Part shown: piece by piece, positions 47,536 to 60,671 of the stretch
How the letters are laid out: the number at the start of each line of letters is the position of its first letter
Numbering within the stretch: position 1 is the first letter of the stretch
Source: Podocnemis expansa
Taxonomy: Eukaryota > Chordata > Testudines > Podocnemididae
Length of the DNA stretch: 64,000 nucleotides
Direction: 5' to 3'
Assembly: GCA_007922195.1 (NCBI GenBank)
Contig: ML681964.1
Coordinates: forward strand, 2,913,406-2,977,405
Made by a program: the position numbers and the translations under genes
The notes under the pieces: model-generated
The model's input: the letters and a program-made list of their open reading frames with translations, nothing else
What the model was told of the DNA's origin: nothing
Database searches by the model: none

Positions 47536-50500
47536 GATCACATTGACACATTTTGTTCTTATATACTCCATCTGCATCCCGGATAAGGGTTTTGTTTGGT
47601 AGGAGCATGAGAACAGATGAGCTGAAGTACATCTGAATATTTTGGATAACCATCAAACCACAGCAATTAGTGCTGACCTAGTCCACTGCAGGATAATTTA
47701 TTACAGACATTTTCTAGTACTTTTTTTCTATCTACTGCCCTCCACTCAAGGAGCTGATAATATTTGAGAAATTATTACACAGTCTAGTTTTCTAGGAGAA
47801 AGTTGGCAGAGGACTGTGAGTTCTCCCTACTCCTGATACCAGTGTATATGTTTGGCGAAGAAAGACAGGATGCCATCTCCTTACTCATTCAGGAATCCGG
47901 TGGAATGGAAGTAGGACTTGTGCTCTAAGTTCTAAAGTTAGATGTGGGACCAGCCGATTCTAAGGACCTGACAGGATACTACGAGGGCCCAGGAGAGGAG
48001 GGCCAGGAGTGTGTGGGGGGGGGAGCGTACACATGCCCAGTATGACAAAAGAGGCATATTCTACTTCCCCATCCCACCCTCCAGAAGACAACAAAGGTAT
48101 TTGTTTGGGGGATGGGACAGATTCTGAAGAAGTCAGGGTGTTCCTGGGAGTGAGAACGGAAAGGTGGCAAGTACCTAAGAGAAAATCAGCTGTTTACTGT
48201 CAGACCAGTCAATGAAACTAGTATGGTTTTGTTAGCTGTAACTGTGAAACTATTTTGGCTCCTTTTTGATCCTGCTCCTCTTTTTTTCACCCAGAAGGAC
48301 TACAGCCTACTGCATGTAATTATGGGATTTCACAGCATTCTCTAGGTTTTCTTCCACTCTCAGGGATTTTACTGCTTCCTACCAACGCACTACACTTACC
48401 ACAGGACTCTTTATGTTCACAAATTTGCTTTCTTGAAATGTAATAGCCTGATATGGCTGCATTTTGTAAAGCCATTCTTTCCTGTGACTAACTCTGATAG
48501 ATTGTGTTCCCTTCTATCAAATACCCTCCTTATTGGTAAAAGAGAGATCTAGGATGGTTTCACAGTTTGATTGGAATCTGTATCGCTGAAGTTAAAGGAA
48601 CTTGCTTATCATCAAACATGAACACAGAAACATTCATCTGCAGCACACTACCGAGTTGCTGTAAGAGGCCCTTTTATTAAACATCACTTACATTTGAGAA
48701 AGAAAACTGAGGGCCTGATTTTCATCTCACTAACTCAATGTAAATCAGGAGCAATTCTACTTCCCCTAAAGTCAATGTAAAATTGGTATAAATCAGACAG
48801 AACCCTTTTGATGGCTTATATTTTACCTTCTATGCTCCCTGCTGAATTTTAGCCACAAAATAAATTTTCGGCAGCTAGTCAAATATGATTTCCAAAGACT
48901 AAATTTAGTATAACAAAGTGTAACCAAGATAATTAGCATCAGATTATTTTAATGAAAAACCACAAACACATGCAAAGAAATTCACTCAATGAAAAACACA
49001 ACTAAAAGCATACTAATCATGCGACAAATATAAAACCAAACCCCAAACCCAAAATATCTAGTCACAAAGAAAGGAGGCTAAGTGCTTTCTCAGTGATCAT
49101 CTTTGCTCTCAGGTGAGGGAAAAGTATAATTGTGAAGTTCTTAACTTTGGTCATCCTCTGTGAACAGTATGATAACTTTATTTTAAATCCATTTCTGTTG
49201 GACAAATTCTGTCATGTTACTGGAAAAGGGAAATGGATAGCATGAACACACACACAATTATTTCCAGCCAACCTCAACTGATTCATGCTACTGTCTTCTC
49301 ACTCTCAAGTTCAGTATTATAGTGGTGTCTGGTAGCATTGCAATGGTTGAGAGTCTGATTGTCAGCATTTCCATCATAAATTTCTGTTTTTGGGAGCTTA
49401 CGACTTTGCTGTAAAACACTGCTTAGGGCTGAGTTTTGCAAGGTCATTTTAAGTTACAGGAGAGCAAACAAAATAAAAAAAAATCTTAGTGACTTCTAAC
49501 ACTTTTTTTGTACTTACCATTTAAACACACCTTTTTAAAAAAGGCATACTTGGCAGTGTAATGTATGGTGTAGAATAGAACATTTAATATTGGTAGTTAT
49601 TTTAAGAAAATACATAAAGAGAATTCGTATAATTTATGTTATGAAAAAGGACATCTACAGGACTGTGTCTGAAGAGGTGCTCCTTTCCAACAAAGTATCC
49701 TAAGAGTTTTTACTACAAGGTTTTTAGGGCCCAACTTTTGTCTCACTGATTCAATAAGAATTTTAATATTGACATCAATCTGATCAGGATTTGAGACTTA
49801 ACACAACTGATGCATCTTTCCCATTGAGGTATGCCACTCTGCCTCAGTGTCCCCTTCTTATGTGTTGCTAGGGTAAACACACACCACACAATGGGGGTTT
49901 CAGAGTAAAATCTCCCTTTCTGAGGTCTTGTTTGTAATTAATTTAGAACAAAAGTTATGTAACCTTACACTCTTGTATATGGGCTCCTCAGGGCTTCTCA
50001 CCAGTTTTACTCTTGGGGTCTTGCTATACAGGGAGTCCCACTTGTCCCAGTCTGGAGATCCAGCCACAGCCAACCCACAATGTGTCCTTCTGCGGGCTGC
50101 TGTACAGTGACCCACAGCAGCTATTTCCTGGTCCCTGCTTTCCCTCATTTTCCCAGCATTTTTTCTTTTGAAAAGGGCTGTATTTACATAACAGGTGCAT
50201 TCAAAGGATTTGCACCCCATTACAGTTCCAGAGAGCCTGCATGGTGCAATTAAATAAAGCAGCTGGATTTTTAAAGAATGATACTCTTGTCAGCAATAGC
50301 AGCATTTATAGTTACACATTTTGATTCCAGAATAGTCCTATTTCATACTGTGGGCAAATCTTGGCTCTTTCTCCATGTGTGCAAAAGGCCCTCTGACAGG
50401 AAAATAGCATGATCAAACAGTGTAAAGATGTGGTGGCAATTTTTGGGGAGACTCCAGAAGTGGTAATGAATGCAGGGCCAGATAAAACACTTGGGACTTA

Positions 50501-50584
50501 TTGGAGATAACCTCATTCCACAGCATTTTCCAACATGAAGCTATGTTACTCAGAATCCTCTCTGATACTTCTTAAGGCTTAAAC
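47536..50584. other. RBMS3: RBMS3 intron; old palindromic repeat fragment
   Basis: At about 48715-48805, ggcctgattttcatctcact and caatgtaaatcaggagcaat resemble a common old amniote repeat ('gtaaatcagg…', palindromic). The rest is AT-rich intron in which I see no gene or paired ends. Confidence 0.45.
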
Positions 50585-51440
50585 TGAACATAAAAACAGC
50601 CATACTGGGGCAGACCTACAGTCTTTCTAGCCCCGGATCCTGTGTGACACTGGCCAGTGCCAAATGCTTTGGAGGAAATAAACAGAAAAGCACGATTTTG
50701 AGTTATCCATCCTCCAGTCATCAGTCACAATTTCTGCCTGCTGGATGTTGTTTAGGGACACAAGGATTATGGAGTTTCATCCCTGAATCATAGGGTTACA
50801 CCTTGGCTAATAGCCACTTATGGACCTACCCACTATGAACTTGTATAATTCTTTGTTAAACCCTGTTATACTTTGGGCCTTCCCAATGTCTTATGGCAAT
50901 AAGTTAGATTGGTTGACTGTGTGTTGTATAAGTACAGTAATTCCTTTTGATTGCTTTCAACCCGTGCCTATTAATTTAATTGTGTGACCCCTCAATCTTG
51001 TGTTATGTGAGGCAGTAAACAATACTTCCCTATTAACTTTGTGCATACCGCTCATGAGTTGATAGACCACTATCGTATGGTGCCTTAGGTATCTCTTTTC
51101 TAAATTCAACAGGCCCGGTCTTCTTAATCTTTCCTTGTACAGAAGATATTCCATACAGCCAAACATTTGTTGACCTTCTCTGCACCTTTACCAATTCTAT
51201 TTTTTGAGATGAGGGAACCAAAACGGCACACTGCGCTCAAGTTGTGGGTGCCCCCCCACCTCCACACAGAGAGTACCATTATATTTCATTTTCTGTTTTA
51301 ATTATCTATCCCTTTCCTACCCACCAAAGGCTTTTAAAAACTATTTTAACAGCATATTCAATAATGATCTAGGCCGATCTGAGTGATTTTCACTGTCCTC
51401 TAAAGTTATCAAATTACTGGTCACTGCCAGGGGCAAAATA
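50585..51440 (-). mobile_element. CR1 LINE, antisense, about 0.85 kb
   Basis: Plus-strand wording matches inverted CR1: aacagccatactggggcaga, cctgtgtgacactggccagt, ggctaatagccacttatgga, ttggttgactgtgtgttgta, taggtatctcttttctaaat, cttcttaatctttccttgta and aattatctatccctttccta. The right-hand part fades out by about 51440. A 70-codon minus-strand frame at 50957-51166 is a decayed ORF2 tail. Confidence 0.88.
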
Positions 51441-51564
51441 CTGGATTTGACAGACCATTCTTCTGATGGATATAGGAAATCTTCTATTCAATAATACACA
51501 TTAGCATCCAAAATGATGTTTGACTTTTTCAAATAATTCTATAATTTAATTTCAACTGCCTTCA

Positions 51565-52080
51565 CTTAAATGTCTCAGAGACAGAAGTGCTTAACTGGGT
51601 CAAGAGGAGCATCCTCAAGCTTATTTGGTCTTGTCTATTTCCATCATCAAATGACACCCTCTGTTTGCCTCAAATGTGGCATAATCTTTGACACTCAATT
51701 GCCCTTTTCTTCCATATCTCTCCCATCTCTAAATACGCCTACCACCATCCGGCAAAAAGGCACCACCTTGACTATACCTGGTTCCATCTTGACTACTGTA
51801 ATTCCTTCTCCTATGACCTTCCAAAGAGTTCTCTCTCTAGATTACAGCACACATAGTGCATCACGTCACATGGTTAAGTGAGTATGACCATAGCAATAAC
51901 ATCAGCTTTATGCAATTCCACTGTCAGGCCATTAATTTCAGCATACAGTGTGACATTTCACTTAATTTTTTTAACGCCACCCCACGTATTAACTCCATCC
52001 TACCCTCATGGATCTCCCCTCGCAGCTCCTCTTGCTGCTCTCATCAGCAGTATTGCTAACATCAAGCATTCAAAACTGTG
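51565..52080 (+). mobile_element. L2-like LINE ORF2 fragment
   Basis: Broken frames read VCLKCGIIFDTQLPFSS, matching the L2 'v.nLGviiDs.LsF' motif. Further on, tcttgactactgtaattcct translates as LDYCNS and is followed by YDLPKSSLSRLQ, the signature 'rLDYCNsL..GLPks.l.rLQ' of L2/CR1-clade reverse transcriptases. Frameshifts separate the blocks. Confidence 0.72.
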
Positions 52081-52466
52081 ACACAGTCCCCAAAAGAGAA
52101 TGAAGTTGGCTTAAAAATAACGATTTTTTTTAACAAAATGTTGCATTTCTTTTTCTTTGGTTTCTGGTTTTTGAGTCTCTAAGCGCATCTGGGTCATGCT
52201 TTTCTCTACAACCATGAGGGTTAGAAACTTATAAAGGTGAGAAGGAGAAGAAGAAAGGCACTGGAGGAAAAGGGGACTCCAGGATGGCTAAATGATGCTG
52301 AGGACTCCCTCAAACAGGGATAAGCATCTAGTTAAATTAGCTTTAGGCATGCTATACTCCAGCAGAGTAGTACAGAGCAGCCTTTATGGAGGCAGAAATG
52401 AGAGTCATAGATTCTCCACATAAAAACAGCTCATATCCCACCACTGTCTAATAGTCGCACACATCT

Positions 52467-52500
52467 ACAGTGTGTGCTCATACAGTGTGTGCTCATACAG
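52467..52500. repeat. 15-bp tandem duplication
   Basis: acagtgtgtgctcat occurs twice in tandem, directly abutting the left end of the hAT at 52498. Confidence 0.85.
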
Positions 52501-53181
52501 GGGTCAGCAACCCCTGACAAGTGTGCCAAGAGTGGCATGCTAGCTGATTTGGAGCAGCAAGTTGCACCCTCTGGGGAATGATGAAAGCGCCAATACTGCT
52601 GCTGCCCTTGGTGGCACCTCTGCTAACAGCACCCCACCCCTCCACCGGCAAGAGCAGTGCTTCTCTCTGGGGCACGGGGTCTCGTGGAGGCACTTCTGAG
52701 AGTGGTGCAGTTCTCAACAAACTCTCCACGGGCAGCCCCCTTCCACCCAGAGCAGCACTCCTGCTGTAGGCTGTGTGTAGGGGCCACCAAGAGCTGCACC
52801 TCTGCTGACCACTGCTGCTCTCAGGGGCTGGGGGCTGTGAGTGGAGATGCATGGTCCCCCACCCTCAAGAAAGCACCAGTCTTGGGAGTGAGGGCCATGT
52901 GGAGGCACTGCCTGAGAGTAAGACTGCTTTTGGCAGTGCCCCAGTCCCTGAGAGCAACACTGCCCTCAGAGGTGGGGGCCAAGAAAACCTGCCTCCTGGA
53001 GCAAATGTTGGTGCCTTGGCTCCTCCTCCCCCTCAGCTGCTGTTCAGGCAGGGGCAGCAAACTGATGCACCACTGAATTTGCTCCCAGTGCCAGGTTTTC
53101 TTGGCAGAGGGGCCACTGGCATTACAGGAGAGTTGGAGAAGAGGGGCTGGCATGGAGGGTCCACAAAGGTTGCCACCCCTG
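52498..53181. mobile_element. hAT element, 684 bp, GC-rich
   Basis: The inverted ends are caggggtcagcaacccctg and ggttgccacccctg. The interior is GC-rich and full of leuctg- and cctctg-type repeats, giving long but meaningless frames on both strands. It belongs with the ggtcggcaacc family at 47013-47352. I could not settle a target duplication. Confidence 0.75.
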
Positions 53182-54618
53182 CTATAGATGTACTCATATG
53201 CACCCCCATGTTTCTAAGCAACCATAAGATGCCTTATCTATACCCAGTGACACACACTGTAAAAAGAAATATCTTGTAATTAAACACTGGATTGTAAATT
53301 CTAGTGCCCAAGGGCAAAGTTAAGATTCAGCATTCAATTGTGGCGCTGAGAAATCCTGGTGTCATTCAGATCAATGGAAACTTTGTCAGTAGAACAAGGA
53401 TTTCACTCTTCCTGTTTTTGTGCACTTAAATCCATGACCTTCATGTCCTTAGCATGGAACCTTTCAAAATTGTTATCAGTTACATACATTTCTATGAACA
53501 AAGCCAACTTTTACAATGCAATATTTATCATTTATCACCTGATTTGTTATTTAGTGAGTTCAGAGAAAGTCAAGTTAATATTATTAACTGAGAAGGTGCA
53601 TAAAGAATCATATGCCCTCTTTTGCCCTGGCTGGTTTGCCTTTTAGTATCTGCATTCAGACAGTATTACCTTGACACTTCCTTGAATATGATGATCTTGT
53701 ATACCAAGGACAAAGGTAACACTACAATGTCAGTTATCTTGCAAGCTGCCTCATTATCACACAGTAATTCTACTCGGTGGTATTATAGTACTGTGGGAAG
53801 TGTCATAATATACTGAGATAGAACATACTGAAGGAAATTCACAAGATAACTCAGTCATAATTTTGCTTGCTGTTCAAAAGAGCAGTCTTAACCATGCTCT
53901 GTAGAAGAGAGTTATGTTTACTTTTCTTTTGAAGCAAGAGATGTATTTATTTACAGCATACGTGAATATAAATTGCTCCTACTTCTATCCTCTTCTATGA
54001 ACAGTCCCATTCTTTATTATTTTTAAAATAAATCTATGAAGTGTCACATTGTTTAAAAATAAGGGAACTTTCAATAAGCATTTCCTTATAGTTAACATGA
54101 AAATGTATCCTACTCTCATTACAATGACACGAGGTCTACTCTAGTCTGTCTAAAACATCATACAACCAGCCAGGGTTTCTTAAATGCACATCTTGCTCCT
54201 GATCTCCTCTAAAGGACCTGGAATCAATCTTTTTGGCCTTTCAAGCAACCTGGGTTTCTCCAAATATATTTCCTCTCCTATGCTTTGCCTGCTGATAAAT
54301 TTACCTTACTTTATCAGAAAGTCTCTACTAAATCTCTGAACGCATTCAGCTAAAAAGCACTTATTATCTAAACTTGATAATGCATGGATAGTTCAGGGTT
54401 GCTAGCAATTTTATTTCCATATATAAGTGTAGAATGAAATAATTTTTGGACCAGAGAGGTGAATTCCCATGTGCAAAATGACACACAGTCTGATAAAGAT
54501 GCTGTCTCCCGACTGCTCTGCATTTTCCATACCTACGAGGCTACAGAGGAGACAGCATTTGCAAAGAACCAAAACCAAAAAACAAAACACAATAAATCAA
54601 ACAGAGCAAAGGTTTCAC
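53182..54618. other. RBMS3: RBMS3 intron next to first exon, no feature recognised
   Basis: AT-rich intron running up to the donor of the exon at 54619-54776. I see no repeat with paired ends. The 95-codon frame at 53359-53646 has no domain. Confidence 0.5.
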
Positions 54619-54776
54619 CTGGCAAAACCAACGCCTCTGCTGACTCCATTAGCATCTCTTAGTATTCGGGTGGAAATGACATGTCCAAAGGGTTTCAGCA
54701 TATTCTCCAGTTCCTGTTCATCCATGGAAATGGGTAAATTTGAGATGTAGAGATTTGTTGGGTCTTGCTCTTGTTG
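54619..54776 (-). CDS. RBMS3: RBMS3 internal exon, first part of RRM2
   Basis: This 158-bp exon is read on the minus strand in phase 0 (52 codons plus 2 nt). It begins [10 protein letters not shown] and contains the RNP2-type strand LYISNL, followed by [15 protein letters not shown] and ISTRILRD, and ends in the first half of RNP1 (SRGVGFA). This is the second RNA-recognition motif of the RBMS (MSSP) family. The variants ISMDEQ, GHVIST and RDANGVSRG fit RBMS3 as I remember it better than RBMS1. The acceptor is a T-rich tract ending in cttag and the donor is CAG|gtgaaa. RBMS proteins bind AU-rich RNA and single-stranded DNA, and RBMS3 is mainly a cytoplasmic regulator of mRNA stability. The preceding exon (end of RRM1 and the linker) was not found up to position 64000, so it probably lies beyond the window. 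The call is very secure at family level and secure for the paralogue. Confidence 0.96.
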
Positions 54777-57700
54777 CTAAGATTAAAAAGAAACAAAAAC
54801 CAGCCTCTGTTAGAGTCAGTATGTAAATAAACAGAACAGCTTGTGGCTCTCAATATCCAAAAATGGTGTGTGCTCAAAATAACAGAGCCAAGAAATAACT
54901 ACAGGGTTAGAAGCAGAACATACTATTCACAACTGACAATTTGTCAAATATAGCCATTAAGGCCTCACCCTGCAAATATTCATGCACTACATACATAGAT
55001 ATTCCCATTTAACTCAATGGTACTGCACAGGTGCAAGACATTACTCTCATGCACTAGACTTAGAAAAGTGACCTGATTTATGAAGCTGATTGAACAGAAC
55101 ATAATTTCCACATACGGGTTCACTGCTCAAGAATATTCAAAAATGTTGTAACAGAGCCATGTATTCCAACCTGCAGACTGTTTGCATCTTGGTCACCATG
55201 AAAGAGATTGGTTGACAATAAAGATTATTGCTGTGAAAATTTTCCAATAAGCTCTAGTAGGCCTTTTCTTTGAATATTTAATATTTGCAATTCAAATATC
55301 GAACTGTTTTGACTAGAGACATTGTTCACGTAGTATATACTTTATTCCTTGAATGGAGCAGAATTCTAAGAATGGGTTTCCAGAGTGAATACTCAAGAAT
55401 ACAAATTTAAAAATCACTTTCTTTGAACACTACAGAGTATTAGCTTAAAATTTGCCATTTTGGCAAACATTCCTGCTGATAAACTTGTTTGCTAGATTGC
55501 CCTCAAGAGGGGAACACAAAAGAAATGCAGGTGCAGCACAAGTATTAAAAACACTGAATGAGGGCCTCATCTACATACAGACTTGCACCTATTTAAACTA
55601 GTTAAATTAAACCCTTGCACATACTTGTATTGATGCACTTATTTTGATTAAAGAGTAGTTTATTTCAGTTTAGTTCAAAACTGTTTCTAATCAGTTTACG
55701 GCTTGATGACACCTAAAACACAACAGCACAGCTGCACCGCTGCAGTACTTTGGTGTAACTACTACCTATGCCAGTATGGGATTCTCAGTCTAGAGAATCT
55801 ACTTTCCTGAAAGGTGAGACCTAGGTTAATGGAAGAATTTTTCCATCAGTCTAGTGCTGTCTACACTGGAGGTTAGTTCAGTACAGCTACACCTCTCAGT
55901 GCAGACTGGCTTTGGGATTATCCAAAATAAGCCTAGTTCAAACCAGAACCAGAATGATCACAGCTTTTTGTGGCGGCTAAGCTAACCTGGCTTCAGTTAA
56001 ACCACTACAACTCAGTTTGTGGATGAGCACAAATGATCCTACGCATTTGCCCAGTTCCAAGAAGATGAGTGAGCAAAGTGCAAATTCAAGGAACCTTTTT
56101 CTCCTCTTCCTTGCACCTTGTTCACACCTCTGTAAAGTGAATGTGAGTAGAGAATTCTTATTTTTCAGCATTTCACACCCACTGTAGAAAGGTATAAGCA
56201 ATTATAAAAGGTGAAGCCTTGTGGAGAATCAGGGCTAAAGATTTATGGAAGTTCCAAAGCAAGAGCACAGTGAGTGAACTCAAATATGAACAATCACTAA
56301 GTTCAACAGGGCATATCTCTGCCATAAAGTGGGCAGTTTATTTTTGCCTTTAATGTATGGAAGATGAACATCAAGTGATACATCAGACATACCCAATTCC
56401 ATTTCACAGAGGCAGAAAAGGGAGGGAATAAAATCACAAAGACGGCAAAGTGCCGAAAAGTATACTGATGCTGGAAAAGGAAAAGGAAAAACACATCTTT
56501 CTCAACATCTAAAATCACCTCCTTTTCTCTTGTTCATTTCATGCTTTCCTTCATACCCCACCCTTTTACAGATCAAAAGGCTTTTCCCTCTCCAGTAACT
56601 AAAATACATTTTTGCTTACATTCCATTTCAAAACTAAAATTAAGAAAGAGCAGCTGAGTATACTACAATGTCAGCAATATGAAGACAAACCAGGTGATCA
56701 ATTCTAGGAATATAAAACTTACTAATATTTAGAGTGGGAGAAGAAGAGGAGACGCTGGGAACAAGGAAGGTGTGATATGAGTTTGAAAAAAGAAATAAGG
56801 TTGATTAACAAAGCTCTTTCACTTTTCAGCATTTTTGCACTTTTTTTCTTTGTGTATATTATGACCTGTTATTTTGTTCTGTTATTTTGTTTTAGCTGAA
56901 GGGAGTGGGAAGACTAGGAAGCATATTTGTTTTGTATAAATACCGAAAAAATGTTGAGCAGTGGTAACACTTAAATCACAGGCCTTACAGAACCCACTGG
57001 ATTTGCAACTTCATGGGCAGTATGGTTCAGAAATAATCAGACTAGCATGCAAATCTCTGCCTTTTAATAGTTTAACTGTTTGGATTCATCAACCAATCAG
57101 TACACTGGAACTGAAATATTTACCATTACTTAGAAATAAATTTACAGTGGTAATGCAAGTTAAGACACATAACCAGAATGCAGATAATAAAAAACAGAGA
57201 AACTACAGAGTTATGTATTAGGAACTCTACAGCACCCCTCACTCCTACTAAGAAAATTCTATTTCAGTAGGATATTAAAGTATGAGCTTTTGTTTTTACT
57301 ATGGAGTCTTCTTCATACCTAGGCCAAAAATAAACAAACAAATAAATAAATAAAATTGTAATCAACATGTCCCATCCTACAGCACTTATCTTGTAGTTCC
57401 TTTTCTAGAATTGGAAGCACTGATCCACTAGATTACAGAGAATAAATACAGTTGCTTTAAATATCCCTAAACATTTTAGCAAAAATTTAAGTATGAATGA
57501 ATTCCTTCCTGAAAGTATACTCTATGACCGTTATTTACATATTACACTTTTTATTAATATGATAAACAGGAGCAGGAAATAGATGTATCGAATCATAACA
57601 GGTGGATTAGTCTGCCTACTCTGTCCCTAAGTGATTTACAGTGTTCTGTATATAAGGGAATAAATAATTCCACATTATTTTTCTCTGCCCATATGTAATA

Positions 57701-58709
57701 TGTAGGAAATATTTTCTTCCCTTGACAGAAGTCATGTTTCAACCACAAGCTGCAATGGGATGCAAAGCTAAAATGATTTCAGAGCATTTTAAAAAAATGT
57801 AATGGATTATGATTACAAACACTAGTGTCAGACCCAAGATTTCAATGCTTATTTCTGACTCAATTCCAACTCTAAGCACTGGATCACATTGCCTTCTGAA
57901 TTCAGATCCTGAATCATTCTTTCGAGACAAAGAAATCTTCTTTTGCAGACCAGGTATAGTAATATTTGCACTTAATTCTGTTCGGTTTTTTATTCTGGAT
58001 TCCCACGTTTCACCATTCTTTGCCAAACCTCTTTGTTCTGTGGGAGCTATGAAAGTCCCATTTATGTTTTAAATGTGCTTGTCATCATGTCAGGTTCTTC
58101 ACTGATGAGCCAACAAAACTGCCGTACTTATAAGCTGAGGGACTGAGTTTCTGATGTGAAGTAAAGCACTTCACCTATTTAACAAATGAGTAAACTGGCT
58201 TGTTAGCAGGTGCGAGGAAAAGGGGGAAATACATTTTTACACACATACCTGGAACCAGGGTTTCACCTTAGCCACTACTTAAGCCTATGGTTTGCAACAC
58301 TAACTACAGCCTTCCTATCTCACTTGCACAGTGTGTACTGGTGTTAGTGTTACCACACAGATTTTGTAGCCCTTATTCTGGTCATTCTCCATGCAGGCCT
58401 GTGTTGGCAAGATCCCTCCTCTACTGCAAGGGAATGAAGCAACACTCCTCCACAGTCACCATACCTCCAATTTATCCTCAGTTAAAGCGGGGCAGAAAGC
58501 CTGGTATTGACTCTCCTTACTGTAATTAATTTCACCCTGGATCGAATCATCTTCTCGCAGAATCAAAGATAATCTCTTTCAACAGTACATAAAAGGCCAT
58601 GTTTTTCAGTCCCAACTTGTAATTGTGTATATACAGATGATAACATGAGCAAAGATGCGAGTGTACTCATCTTGTCATCACAAAGAGGCTTTTCTGAATA
58701 TAAAGCTGG
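54777..58709. other. RBMS3: RBMS3 intron upstream of first exon
   Basis: The branch and polypyrimidine region directly follows 54776 (minus strand). At 54955-55040 there is an old palindromic repeat remnant (cccatttaactcaatggtac). A taaa microsatellite lies at 57325-57356. Apart from the MITE remnant at 55566-55925 I recognise nothing else. Confidence 0.5.
55566..55925. mobile_element. Degenerate MITE remnant(s)
   Basis: ggcctcatctacatacagac resembles a decayed TCTACAC-type end. From about 55700 the wording (acagctgcaccgctgcagta, ccatcagtctagtgctgtct, acactggaggttag) matches a MITE common in turtles. Termini are not paired, so this may be two overlapping fragments. Confidence 0.45.
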
Positions 58710-58717
58710 CTTATACC

Positions 58718-59354
58718 CATGGCTGGATTAACACAGGAGCTATAAGGGATGAAGCAATGGGCCCTGTCCTGAAAGCAGTCCCCAGGCTCTAGGCCTATGG
58801 CCCCTGCCATATCCACCCCCCCAACCACCCTGCTAAGGCCCTACAGTGGTTGGGGGGGGGGGGCAGAGAGACACTACCCTGCTGTCACTGGGAGGGGTGA
58901 AGCCCTGGGCCAAAGGTGCTCCCACCCTGCCCCTGGGCTAGGTGGTCCACCTCTGTGGGTGGGACAGACTGGCCCTGTTTGCTCCACTCTGTTCTGAGGG
59001 CAGGGCTGCACTGAGGCCAGTTGGCACTCAGTATGCATTTTGGTGTGTCCCGCCAGGGCTTGGCCCCGGAAGGTCACACCAGAACTGTACCACGCACCAA
59101 CTGGCCCAGCTTCTGCCCTCCCTGCCCCACCCAGAACAGAGCAGAGTGAACATGGCCACCCTGCCCCACCCCTGGGGCTGACCAGCCTGCCCAGGGGCGG
59201 GACAAGGTGGGATCACAGTCTCTGCCCCCCCCCCCAGCACTGGGCCCCCATGATGGTGGGGGGGCTGGAGCTCCAGGACAGGGGCCCAGACTGGAGGGAG
59301 AGGCCCTCAGTGGTGGGGCAGCCTGGAGCTTTGAGGCCCCTTAATCCAGGCCTG
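58718..59354. mobile_element. hAT element, 637 bp, GC-rich
   Basis: The inverted ends are catggctggattaac and ttaatccaggcctg. Flanks cttatacc (58710-58717) and catatacc (59355-59362) agree at seven of eight positions. The interior has a poly-G run at about 58852-58863 and many gggcc blocks. The proline-rich frames on both strands are composition artefacts. Confidence 0.85.
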
Positions 59355-59849
59355 CATATACCCAAGTCATCCAGTTGCCCTGCCCTGGATGCCCTTCAGA
59401 GTCAGGCCTAAAACAAGGTGGATCTGTGTCAGTTTTCCTCCTTCAGAGTTCCTAGTAACTCCATGGAGGCTTTCTTGACTAGTAAGACTCCTCCTAAGGG
59501 TCAGTTTATTACAAAAGCATACTGCAAACAGTCCCAACATATAGTCCATTTAACACTTCCCAGTGATTAGAATCCTTATAATCACACATCCCCTAGTGCA
59601 TCGATACTCCACATACTCTACACTGGTGTCTTTCACCACACCAAGCTCTCCATCAATCCTTTCCTGTCCTTTCTGCCACAACAGCCACCTAGGCCTTCTA
59701 GCTGGAGTGCAACACTGCTAGGATTTCATCCTCATCAGGGTAGTATCAATCATTTCCCCTGTCCCATAATCTCTTGTGTCCAAGACAGGTCAACAGGCAC
59801 TTAACCAATGCAGCTGCCCTGGATCCAGCTCTCCAGTGTGGAGAGCATC
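59355..59849. other. RBMS3: RBMS3 intron, no feature recognised
   Basis: Short intronic stretch between the hAT and the CR1, without a recognisable element. Confidence 0.5.
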
Positions 59850-60457
59850 AAGTTGAAGAACTGGAAACCACTTTGTGAGGTCTTCTACTTCAGTCCCCTG
59901 CACTCAAAGCAGGACCAAGCATTATCTAGACAAGCAGGTGGCCAAACTGTAGCTCATCATTCTCTGTCTACCAGACTGGGCTGGGGTGCTTGGAGCTTCT
60001 GCCTTGCAGCAGGATAGAGAATTCTGCCCAGCGGCGATGGGAGATTCCAAGGGTCAGCATTCTTGGCCACCCTGATCTAGATTATCTCTGACAGATGTCT
60101 GTCCAATCTGTTCTTAAAAATCTCCAGGAATGAAGAGTCCACCATTTCCCTATGCAATTTATTACAGTGCTGAACTCCTCAGTTAGACAGTTTTTCCTAA
60201 TGTCTGACTTAAACCATCCATGCTACAATTTAAGACTATTTCCTCTTGTCATGTTCTCAAAGGTTAATGAGAACAATTTTTCATCCTCCTCCTCTTTACA
60301 GCCTTTTTTGTACCTGATTACTGATGAAGAGATTGAACAGAACCAGACTTAAAACTAAGTCCTCTGGCATCCCACCTAATATGCCCTTTCAGCTTGAATG
60401 TGAAATATTGATAACTACTCTCTGGGAATGGTTTTCCAGTCAGTTTTACACCCACCT
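59850..60457 (-). mobile_element. CR1 LINE 3' end, antisense, split by a hAT
   Basis: Inverted CR1 wording: gaggtcttctacttcagtcc, gcaggaccaagcattatcta, then after the hAT agattatctctgacagatgt, gtctgacttaaaccatcc and ccctttcagcttgaatgtga with ttgataactactctctggga. A segment expected between about 60310 and 60330 (several hundred bases in full-length copies) is missing, so the copy also has an internal deletion. Confidence 0.87.
59935..60074. mobile_element. hAT element, 140 bp, inside CR1
   Basis: The inverted ends are caggtggccaaac and cttggccaccctg, the same ggccaaac family as 17961-18147. The duplications atctagac (59924-59931) and atctagat (60075-60082) differ at one base, with three extra bases (aag) before the left end. 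Excision restores an uninterrupted CR1 tail. Confidence 0.87.
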
Positions 60458-60671
60458 GGTTATGCGCCCATAAAAGAGACCTACAGGAAAGAGTCTCTTG
60501 AAGAATTTCAGCAGGATTTAATAATTTCCACTCTACCATCAATCTCACCTCTACCAGTCCACAGAAGAAATCCACTTCTTGGACAAAACTGTACAAATAA
60601 GGGATGGACACATTAACACCAGCCTATTCCCAAAACCAACTAACCACAATACATACACACATGCCTCCAGC

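Larger units (their letters stand above)
38363..54618 (-). other. RBMS3: RBMS3 intron within RRM2 (16,256 bp)
   Basis: This interval is defined by the two exons. On the minus strand it opens with gtgaaa and closes with ttttccag, and it interrupts an Arg codon after its second base (phase 2). It holds CR1, L2, MIR, hAT, MITE and PLE insertions, described separately. The intron placement within an RRM, between the two halves of RNP1, matches my memory of the family's gene structure. Confidence 0.9.

Noticed and set aside
52493..53279. Long frames (up to 142 codons) on both strands
   Set aside because: Most of the span is the GC-rich interior of a hAT. Frames overlap on opposite strands and none resembles a protein family.
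58797..59411. Proline-rich frames up to 123 codons
   Set aside because: Interior of the hAT at 58718-59354. Composition explains the lack of stops.
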